A DNA stretch of 20,980 bases from Bacteriovoracaceae bacterium (lineage in GTDB: Bacteria > Bdellovibrionota > Bacteriovoracia > Bacteriovoracales > Bacteriovoracaceae). The stretch is from the NCBI GenBank assembly GCA_023146355.1, contig JAGLCH010000388.1, positions 1 to 20,980 of the forward strand, read 5' to 3'. The notes beneath the pieces are model-generated. The model was not told the DNA's origin, did no database searches, and was given only the letters and a program-made list of their open reading frames with translations. Position numbers and translations under genes: made by a program. This document shows, piece after piece, positions 14,937-20,980 of the stretch (its first letter is position 1; the number at the start of each line of letters is the position of its first letter).

Positions 14937-15623
14937 ATGAGTAATATCAAATTCTTTGAAAAGATTGCTGGCTATCCCGTAATCATTCCTAAAAAGAAAT
15001 GCCATGCAGCAGAACTTAAAACGCTACTCGAGCGTTTTGAAAAGCAAGATGAAATTATTTCAGTCACCGTTCAGCTAGATGAAGTGTGCGATAAAAAACT
15101 TGTTACTGTTTTAAAAAACATGGGTTTTCTTGAAGATGAAAAAGAACATGTTTACTGCTGTGACCTTACAGCGTGGTACACCCCTTTTACTCAATTTGAT
15201 GAATCTGAATATGAATTTGTAGCTTTTAATCGCTGTGGGATTTCACCTTTTTTAGATATCGCACTGAGTGCTTCCGAGGGGGATATTTATAGGTCCTCGG
15301 AGTACTTTAATACCTTGATGAAGAGTGAATTTTACGATCCTCGTCTTTGGCAAATCCTCTACCGAAAGCAGACACCAGTAGGTCTTGTTATCGCTCATAT
15401 CGATGATCAGAAGGTTGGACGGATTGACTATATTGCAGTCTCTAAAATATTTCAAAACGAAGAAATTGGTTCTATTCTTCACATGAAGGGGATGGGGCTA
15501 ATCAAGCTTTATGGTGCCCAGAAATATATCATAGAGCTGGATGACGAAAATATCTGTATGAATTCAGTGATGAAGTCTCCGGAACTCAAGGTAGAGCGCA
15601 TTCATTCCCTCTATGTTAAGTGA
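14937..15623 (+). CDS. GNAT-like acyltransferase domain protein
   Basis: A 228-residue cytoplasmic protein that looks like two GNAT-type halves. The C-terminal half has the fold pattern: LYRKQTPVGLVIAHI (about 141-155), RIDYIAVSKIFQNEEIGSIL as motif A (162-181) and a helix plus IIELDDEN (198-205). The acetyl-CoA pyrophosphate loop is poor, FQNEEIG in place of the usual R/Q-x-x-G-x-G/A, so activity is uncertain. The N-terminal 80 residues end like the last strands of another GNAT domain (LVTVLKNMGFLEDE), suggesting a tandem arrangement as in mycothiol-synthase-type proteins. AGGAG at 14923-14927 supports the ATG. The substrate is unknown. Confidence 0.65.
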   Translation: MSNIKFFEKIAGYPVIIPKKKCHAAELKTLLERFEKQDEIISVTVQLDEVCDKKLVTVLKNMGFLEDEKEHVYCCDLTAWYTPFTQFDESEYEFVAFNRCGISPFLDIALSASEGDIYRSSEYFNTLMKSEFYDPRLWQILYRKQTPVGLVIAHIDDQKVGRIDYIAVSKIFQNEEIGSILHMKGMGLIKLYGAQKYIIELDDENICMNSVMKSPELKVERIHSLYVK

Positions 15624-15719
15624 TTCCAGTATCTTAACTTGTAAAAAAAGCTGTAACTTTTTCACGTAAGTCATCTTGTTTTCTCAGTGTGGTACTTTGT
15701 ATTTACACAGGAGATCACG

Positions 15720-17081
15720 ATGAATAAGGGATTGCGAATAGGCCTTCTGGCCTTGACATTTATTGCCCATACCCATACCCATGGCGCAACTACAAAGAAG
15801 GGGCTCTATGGGAAAGACAACCGCGTAGATATTTTTATGTCTACAGAGAGTCGTATCCGCAATAAAGGTGAGTCAGTTGCTGCCATGGTGGCCAACTCTA
15901 AACTTTCCTCCGACGGTGAAAAAGATTATACATTCAAAAGTGTTACTCTTGAGGATCACGGCATGTGCTCCAATGTTAATTTTTCTAAGCAACCACTTCT
16001 CTCGGCCTGTACCGGCTTTTTAATTGCTCCTGATCTCGTGATGACAGCAGGTCACTGTATGCTGGAATTTTCTGATTGCTCAAATTATAGTTGGGTTTTT
16101 GATTATAGAATTGAAAAGTTGCGTGAGAACAAAATTCCTAAGCAGAATATATATAGCTGTAAGCGCATTGTTGCTAAGGACTTTAGTCCAGAAGTAGGTA
16201 TTGATTACGCAATAATTCAGTTAAGTCGTAGTGCCACTGGGCGAAGGCCACTTGAACTCAGTAGCAACTCCCTTAATCCTGGAACTTTTGTTGCCATGAT
16301 TGGCCACCCTACTGGTCTTCCTATGAAGGTGACATCAGGGGCCAACACAATTAGTGAAGGAGAGAATTCTTCCACGACAACTCTTGATGCCTTTGGAGGT
16401 AATTCAGGATCACCTGTATTTGATCGTGCCGATGGGAAATTAATTGGAATGCTGATTTCTGGCGGAGAGGACTTTGTTATCGCCAAAGATAAAAATTGTA
16501 AAATTGAGAAGAAGTGTAAAGCATTCTCCACTGCAAATGGTTGTAGTGGTGAAGAGGTTATGAAAATTAAAAGCGCTCCGATTTCTAAAGTCATTGAGCA
16601 GTATCGTAGGGATTCTATTTTGATGGAATCAGTTTATTACGGTGAGGGGGAGATTTTCCAATCTGTTATGCTTGAGAGCGACGTTGATTTCAATCAGACA
16701 GTATATGGATGGAGTCTACTTCATCAGGCAGTGTTTGGAGCTAACCTCAGTATGGTAAAAAAACTGATCAGCAAAGGGGTAGACCTCGACCTTACTGAAA
16801 ATTCAGATAATGCAACTGCACTTGTGATGGCGATTGAAATGGAACACTTCGCTATTGCTAACCTGCTCATTGAAGCAGGTGCCAATCTCGATATCGCCAC
16901 AGAAAGAATGAACGATACAGCTCTTACTGCTGCCGTCGCCAGACATATGGTAGATCTTGCGTTAGTCATTGTTAAAAAGGGTGCTCGAACTGATATACCA
17001 ACGAAAAATGGCTATACTGCAGTAGACTTGGTAAATCTTTTAGGGATTTATGAATTAACAGAAGTACTGTCGGGGTTTTAA
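15720..17081 (+). CDS. Secreted S1-type serine protease fused to ankyrin repeats
   Basis: A 453-residue exported protein. After a signal peptide (about 1-23, ending HTHTHGA), residues 60-300 form a trypsin/V8-type peptidase with a full triad: His112 in MTAGHC, Asp162 in DYAIIQL and Ser229 in GNSGSP. Asp223 stands six residues before the serine, the position of the specificity Asp in trypsin, but V8-type pockets differ, so cleavage preference is open. A Cys-rich insert (Cys260, 266, 275) follows. Residues about 315-453 are ankyrin-like repeats (LLHQAVFGANLSMVKKLISKG and later units). The start at 15720 is chosen because AGGAG lies six bases upstream; an upstream ATG at 15687 lacks a site and would mask the signal peptide. 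Its stop overlaps the truC start. Confidence 0.88.
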   Translation: MNKGLRIGLLALTFIAHTHTHGATTKKGLYGKDNRVDIFMSTESRIRNKGESVAAMVANSKLSSDGEKDYTFKSVTLEDHGMCSNVNFSKQPLLSACTGFLIAPDLVMTAGHCMLEFSDCSNYSWVFDYRIEKLRENKIPKQNIYSCKRIVAKDFSPEVGIDYAIIQLSRSATGRRPLELSSNSLNPGTFVAMIGHPTGLPMKVTSGANTISEGENSSTTTLDAFGGNSGSPVFDRADGKLIGMLISGGEDFVIAKDKNCKIEKKCKAFSTANGCSGEEVMKIKSAPISKVIEQYRRDSILMESVYYGEGEIFQSVMLESDVDFNQTVYGWSLLHQAVFGANLSMVKKLISKGVDLDLTENSDNATALVMAIEMEHFAIANLLIEAGANLDIATERMNDTALTAAVARHMVDLALVIVKKGARTDIPTKNGYTAVDLVNLLGIYELTEVLSGF

Positions 17082-17752
17082 TGGAAATAGAAGTTCTCTT
17101 TCAAGACGACCACTATATCGTGGTTAATAAGCCCAGTGGGATGCTGGTTCACCCCTACAAATCTCAGTCAAATGAGCGTACCCATCTGATGAAGTATGTG
17201 AAGGAACAGACAGGCCTTTATCTATATCCTATCCATAGAATTGACCGTCCGGTTTCTGGAATCGTTATTTTTGCTCTGTCTTCTAAAGCAGCATCCTCTA
17301 TTCAAGAAATTTGGTCAACTGATTCGGTAGTCAAAGAATATCTCTGTCTTGCCCGTCGTCAAATACATCAAGAAGGAACTTATACTTTTGATTTAACCAA
17401 TGACAATGGAGTTAAGCAACACGCCACAACCCATTATACTCCACTAGAAGTTTACAGCGACTGTACATTCATATTGGTGAAAATTAAAACCGGACGCAAG
17501 CATCAAATAAGGCGTCACTTTTCAAGGCGCTGTCATAACCTGGTGGGGGATACTAAGTACGGTAAGGGGGATATCAATAGAAAGTTTAGAGATGAGTATA
17601 AACTTTCAAGGATTTTTCTTCATGCTGCCAAGACATCTTTTGTGCATCCTTTTACAGAGGAAAACATTGAGATTGTCTGCCCATTACCCATCGAGCTTTC
17701 GAGCATTATTGAAAAGCTTTCCAGTCAATTGGGTCATAACCTTTCTGAATAA
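17081..17752 (+). CDS. truC: tRNA pseudouridine synthase C-like (TruC)
   Basis: The 223-residue protein closely follows E. coli TruC, which makes pseudouridine 65 in tRNA: NKPSGMLVH near the N-terminus, the catalytic loop HRIDRPVSG with nucleophile Asp55, KTGRKHQIRRH (about 155-165), GDTKYG and LHAAKTSFVHPFT. RluA-family paralogues are hard to separate, but the HRxDRPxSG loop and the RKHQxRRH block are those of TruC. Its ATG overlaps the TAA of the protease gene by one base (TAATG), so it is probably translated by reinitiation. Its end overlaps ung on the other strand by 47 bases. Confidence 0.88.
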   Translation: MEIEVLFQDDHYIVVNKPSGMLVHPYKSQSNERTHLMKYVKEQTGLYLYPIHRIDRPVSGIVIFALSSKAASSIQEIWSTDSVVKEYLCLARRQIHQEGTYTFDLTNDNGVKQHATTHYTPLEVYSDCTFILVKIKTGRKHQIRRHFSRRCHNLVGDTKYGKGDINRKFRDEYKLSRIFLHAAKTSFVHPFTEENIEIVCPLPIELSSIIEKLSSQLGHNLSE

Positions 17753-18398
17753 GAATTTCATTGGTATGTGAGAAGTGCTTACACCCAAGAAATCCCCGAT
17801 AGGCCGAAAGTGGTGAGGGGTGAACCGTTTTTAGAATATGGTGCTTTACCAGATCAACTCCCTTCGCTTTTTTTTGAGCTGAAGATCCCCACAACAAAAA
17901 TACTAAGTCATCACACTCATCATTTAAAACTTGAATTACTTTATCAGTAAATTGCTCCCACCCTTTTTTTTGGTGAGAGGCCGCTATACTTTTTTCCACA
18001 GTTAATACTGTATTAAGTAAAAGCACGCCCTGCTTTGCCCAGCCTATCAAATGGCCACTACTAGGAGAAGATATGCCCAAATCGCTTTTAAGCTCTTTAT
18101 AGATATTGCGAAGAGAAGGTGGAATCTTCACACCTGGAAGCACAGAGAAGCTCATTCCGTGGGCCTGATCATCTCCGTGATAGGGGTCCTGCCCGATGAT
18201 AACGACTCTTACTTTATTAAGGGGGGTGCTATCAAAGGCAGAGAAGATATTTGTTTCAGCGGGGAAGATCGTCTTTCCTTTTTCTTTTTCCGCTTCTAAA
18301 AAGGCTTCGAGAGTGAGCATATAATCGCAATTGATTTCACAAGATAAATGATCACGCCAAGTCTTGTTTATTTGATTTAATTGGGTCAATAGTTTCAT
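17706..18398 (-). CDS. ung: Uracil-DNA glycosylase Ung
   Basis: A 230-residue family-1 uracil-DNA glycosylase, which removes uracil from DNA to start base-excision repair. Key motifs are the water-activating loop GQDPYHG with Asp71, Asn129 in LLLNTVLTV (uracil recognition) and the HPSPLS loop with His193. The rest follows E. coli Ung closely, including FLLWGSSAQKK and GFLGCKHFS. The ATG at 18398 is the first start in frame. It has no Shine-Dalgarno sequence; the bases just upstream read CCTCCCTCCTCTC, resembling the anti-Shine-Dalgarno end of 16S rRNA. Downstream it overlaps truC by 47 bases. Assignment is firm. Confidence 0.97.
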   Translation of the reverse strand: MKLLTQLNQINKTWRDHLSCEINCDYMLTLEAFLEAEKEKGKTIFPAETNIFSAFDSTPLNKVRVVIIGQDPYHGDDQAHGMSFSVLPGVKIPPSLRNIYKELKSDLGISSPSSGHLIGWAKQGVLLLNTVLTVEKSIAASHQKKGWEQFTDKVIQVLNDECDDLVFLLWGSSAQKKAKGVDLVKHHILKTVHPSPLSAYRGFLGCKHFSHTNEILIQKGYDPIDWKAFQ

Positions 18399-18453
18399 GA
18401 GAGGAGGGAGGCCAAGGTTATTAACTTTTTGCTTAAATTACTCTTTGTTCTAA

Positions 18454-18624
18454 CTAGTCCAAATTAGCACTAGTATTGAGCACTTCAATTTTTCCATAGA
18501 GCTCTACTGAGAGTAAGGCCGCTATTTTCTCTGCTTCATCAAAGCTTGAGTGCTTGGATATAGAATTTCCTTCATAGGCAATCTCCCAGAAGTGATCATC
18601 TGTAGGACATATGGCCAAAATCAT
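18454..18624 (-). CDS. Small 56-residue protein, DUF2188-like
   Basis: A short ORF in the gap upstream of ung. The protein starts MILAICPTDDHFWEIAYEG and continues NSISKHSSFDEAEKIAALLS, ending ...GKIEVLNTSANLD. A tryptophan strand, EGN turn, F-D-E-A-E helix and last V-strand resemble the DUF2188 pattern (WxVxxEGN ... F.T.xEA ... L.V), a family of unknown function. GGAG (18632-18635) lies seven bases before the ATG, supporting translation. No signal peptide; about 6 kDa and acidic. The family link is a pattern judgement, not a search result. Confidence 0.6.
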   Translation of the reverse strand: MILAICPTDDHFWEIAYEGNSISKHSSFDEAEKIAALLSVELYGKIEVLNTSANLD

Positions 18625-18770
18625 CTTGTAACTCCAAATAAATTTAACAAATTTGTTTGATACTACACAGCAAGTGGGACATTAAAAACTAATAAAAGTG
18701 TCATCAAAAAAAAAAGAGAATGGCATGAGCTTGATCACCTAATTACCTGAAACTGCATCGTAAATAGTAT
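18625..18770. other. Intergenic region with a long A/T tract
   Basis: No gene is visible. Read on the minus strand, a run of ten T (18715-18706) follows a weak GGTGA/TCA..CC hairpin, so this may end transcription of the 707-residue protein gene, but the stem is short and bulged. It could also hold the promoter of the 56-residue ORF. Confidence 0.3.
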
Positions 18771-20894
18771 CTATTCAGTGAAGAAATTAACCTCTACTGC
18801 TTCAATCTTCGCCATTGTTCTGAGAATATCTCTCGTAAGAGATGGGTTTTTAATTAGTTCTATGAGTTCGCCTGATCCTGCAAGGGCACTCTTTATTAGG
18901 CGCATCTTTTCTGGATGAGAAATGATGTCGTCTATCAGTATACTTGAACTGAATTTATCAAGGGTCATTAAGTGTTTTCTTGCTCGCATCATATTAGAAA
19001 TAAAGGCCGATGGATCCTGAATTCCTAGGGTATCCATATAGTGAAAAATCTTCTGCTTAATGCTGCTCGAATTGTGGATAGAGTAGGCAAACTTCTCAAA
19101 AAACTTGATATTTTCAAGCATCGATTGCAATTTACTAGTAGTCTTCGATATTACATTTCCAAGGACGATCGGACTGCTAATTAGTCCTGCTGCAGCAAAG
19201 TAAGTATACATGCGGTAGCTTTTTACTTTCTCCTCAAGACTTATTATTCGGGAACTTAAAAGATTGAGTTCATCTTTATTCAGCGCGCCCCTCGTCTGTA
19301 AGTCAATGAACTCAATGGTGGCAGTCGCTGCTCGGATTTTATAGTCGGCCTCTTTAGAGCTGTAATCTACGAGCTCATAAAATGTGATTGCGAGACCTAT
19401 CGCCATTCCTACAGGTCCAGTGATAAAGGCACTTGCAATAAGTGCTGTTATTACGCCCGCTGATTTAAGGTTTTTATTAAAATCATTCACATTGATTTTA
19501 TGTGTTATCTCATTGATGTGAGAATTCACCATAGGTATAAATTCATTCATCTCCATAAGTGCTGCACCGTAACTCTGAGGGCGAAGCTCAATTTCACTAG
19601 TCATCATATTATTGAGGTCACTATTAATTGAGTTTTGTCTTCGGAGTCTTCTTGAGCGGATACGAGGATGAGTTCTCTCACTAACCTTTGAAAGCTTTTC
19701 CTCGTAGAATTGATTAAGCTTTTCTTCAAACTCTGCCAGTCTTTTTTCTTCACTATCAATCTTTTCATATGTCTCTTCGAGAATTCTTTCGAGGAGGTCT
19801 ATTGAAAACATTTTCTCTGAGTCTTTTCCATATTTCCCAAAAGCGGTATAGCCACAGTTGATTTCTCCGCGTAGAGATAGAAAAGGAGTTATGTCGCATT
19901 TTCGTTTTAGGTGCGGTGACTTGAGCCATTTTATTTCTTTGTTGAGGTCGGGATGTGCTTGAAGTAGCGATAAACCATGGATCTCCGATATTGTTTGTAG
20001 CTCCGCCATATGACTTGTAAATCTCTCAACAGCTTTTGGAAAATTTTCATCAATATTTTTTGGTGTGACTTTTCCTATGCGATCATATTTGTCTCTAAAT
20101 AGTTTAAACTCCTCTTTAGGCTTTAGTTCCTTTTGTAGCTCTCTTCTTGCCTTGGCCAGGGCGTTATTAATTTGAGTTGTCATTTTATAAGTTGAAGTAG
20201 GCCTAAGGGCAGTATTTTTCTCAATCAGAAGTTTTGCAATCTGACATTGATTCACAAATTCTTCTTCAACATCACCACAGTCTATTTCTTTGTCCCTGAA
20301 TGTATAGTCAAGAGTCCACTTGGCAATCATGTTTTGTTTGCGCGAGTATCTTGCCATTTCTTTTAGAAATAGAGTTTTCTTTTTAATGAGGGCAGGAAAA
20401 TCATTTATATCAGTAGGGTTTTCTAGAATAAAAAATGATGCAGGTGTTAACAATTCAGTAATGTCTGATAGTTTATTTATTTGTAAGTCGAGGTCACTAT
20501 CTCCTTTTTCAAAGATAATTACGTCTCTATTTTTGGGGTTGGAGTTGAAGGCACCTCTAAGTGTTTGATAGGTGATTTCATTATGTATATCAGCTTGTCC
20601 CGTTGCAGGGGGAGAGCTGTGGATTTTGTTGAAAAGATACTGGTAGACCTTGAGCTTTTTCACCATCGCTTCGGTTAAAATGTATTCTGTTGAGTTTTTG
20701 TCCGCGTTATCTAATAAATATTCCTTAGCATCTTTCAGAAAGGCGTCAACCTTTCCTGCCTCAATCTCAGGGGAACCTGTAGCATTAAATTTAAATGCTA
20801 GTTCTGCATAGCTCTCTAGGGGCGATTTGGCCCATACTGATAGGGTCAAAAGTAGTGCTAAAATTGCTGTGAATGTTTTCTTCATTGTCGTCAT
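18771..20894 (-). CDS. Large exported protein with coiled-coil and hydrophobic hairpin, unknown function
   Basis: I do not recognise the family of this 707-residue protein (counted from the 20894 ATG). A signal peptide with two Lys, a hydrophobic core and cleavage near VWA predicts export. The body is almost all helical and charged, with a coiled-coil-like stretch (about 365-405) and a basic cluster RIRSRRLRRQ (about 411-420). Two long Gly/Ala-rich hydrophobic segments lie at about 479-505 and 563-583, separated by a charged helix. Four cysteines occur as two near pairs (206/217, 333/347). The frame opens at a GTG (20903), but an AGGT nine bases before the 20894 ATG supports that start. A TATACT at 20914-20919 (minus) could be its -10 box. 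Confidence 0.82.
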   Translation of the reverse strand: MTTMKKTFTAILALLLTLSVWAKSPLESYAELAFKFNATGSPEIEAGKVDAFLKDAKEYLLDNADKNSTEYILTEAMVKKLKVYQYLFNKIHSSPPATGQADIHNEITYQTLRGAFNSNPKNRDVIIFEKGDSDLDLQINKLSDITELLTPASFFILENPTDINDFPALIKKKTLFLKEMARYSRKQNMIAKWTLDYTFRDKEIDCGDVEEEFVNQCQIAKLLIEKNTALRPTSTYKMTTQINNALAKARRELQKELKPKEEFKLFRDKYDRIGKVTPKNIDENFPKAVERFTSHMAELQTISEIHGLSLLQAHPDLNKEIKWLKSPHLKRKCDITPFLSLRGEINCGYTAFGKYGKDSEKMFSIDLLERILEETYEKIDSEEKRLAEFEEKLNQFYEEKLSKVSERTHPRIRSRRLRRQNSINSDLNNMMTSEIELRPQSYGAALMEMNEFIPMVNSHINEITHKINVNDFNKNLKSAGVITALIASAFITGPVGMAIGLAITFYELVDYSSKEADYKIRAATATIEFIDLQTRGALNKDELNLLSSRIISLEEKVKSYRMYTYFAAAGLISSPIVLGNVISKTTSKLQSMLENIKFFEKFAYSIHNSSSIKQKIFHYMDTLGIQDPSAFISNMMRARKHLMTLDKFSSSILIDDIISHPEKMRLIKSALAGSGELIELIKNPSLTRDILRTMAKIEAVEVNFFTE

Positions 20895-20980
20895 GGCACA
20901 CACCTGTCAAAAAAGTATACAGTTTTCCCAATTCTAACTAGGGGGAATCTTGTAATGTAGTTACTTGTTACTACTTGTTG

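Noticed and set aside
15640..15665. AAAAAG/CTTTTT hairpin after the GNAT-like gene
   Set aside because: The stem is nearly all A-T and no T tract follows; too weak for a terminator.
16217..16594. 125-codon open frame on the minus strand inside the protease gene
   Set aside because: It lies opposite the catalytic domain, shows no recognisable motif and its length is explained by the composition of the real gene.
20959..20980. TACTTGTT repeated twice at the window edge
   Set aside because: Two copies of 8 bases in AT-rich DNA, cut by the window end; not enough to call a repeat or binding site.
1..20980. CRISPR array, insertion sequence, integrase, toxin-antitoxin or phage defence genes
   Set aside because: No regular repeats, terminal inverted repeats, transposase motifs or defence-type domains were seen on either strand.

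Overview
The window is an AT-rich, tightly packed chromosomal segment from a Gram-negative bacterium. Diaminopimelate synthesis, a lipoprotein signal, a predicted outer-membrane barrel and many Sec-type signal peptides show a diderm with a periplasm. The base composition, the many secreted proteins of unknown function and the style of the sensor proteins suggest Bdellovibrionota, most likely the Bacteriovorax/Halobacteriovorax side. That placement is inference; no rRNA is present to confirm it. I see no mobile element, CRISPR array or phage gene.

Layout. Positions 2-1063 hold the 3' part of a sensor histidine kinase, which meets a convergent RluA-family pseudouridine synthase (1058-1717, minus). 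A CAU-anticodon tRNA with its own terminator follows on the minus strand (1880-1956). A compact plus-strand operon runs from 2032 to 4360: dapF, a small secreted protein, a LOG-type phosphoribohydrolase and a gamma-carbonic-anhydrase-fold protein. It converges on a minus-strand pair, a DUF374 lysophospholipid-type acyltransferase followed by a predicted outer-membrane protein (6307 back to 4357). Divergent from that pair are a HAD-IIB phosphatase (6343-7146) and an 881-residue PlsC-ACP-acyl/AMP-ligase fusion (7222-9867). Two acyltransferases and a phosphatase in about 4.3 kb suggest a membrane-lipid remodelling neighbourhood.

From 9850 to 12668 lie a secreted protein with five exact 32-residue Cys-paired repeats, a small lipoprotein and a PLP aminotransferase with a clear terminator. 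A plus-strand block follows (12895-17752): a two-PAS membrane protein with a histidine-kinase architecture but no catalytic residues, a GNAT-like protein, a secreted S1 serine protease fused to ankyrin repeats, and truC. truC overlaps ung (minus). The last part holds a 56-residue ORF (18454-18624) and a 707-residue exported protein with coiled-coil and Gly-rich hydrophobic segments.

Most notable: the PlsC-ACP-AMP-ligase fusion, the apparent pseudokinase, the protease-ankyrin fusion translationally coupled to truC, the regular disulfide-repeat protein, the 707-residue exported protein, and four convergent gene pairs that overlap at their 3' ends with no intervening terminator.
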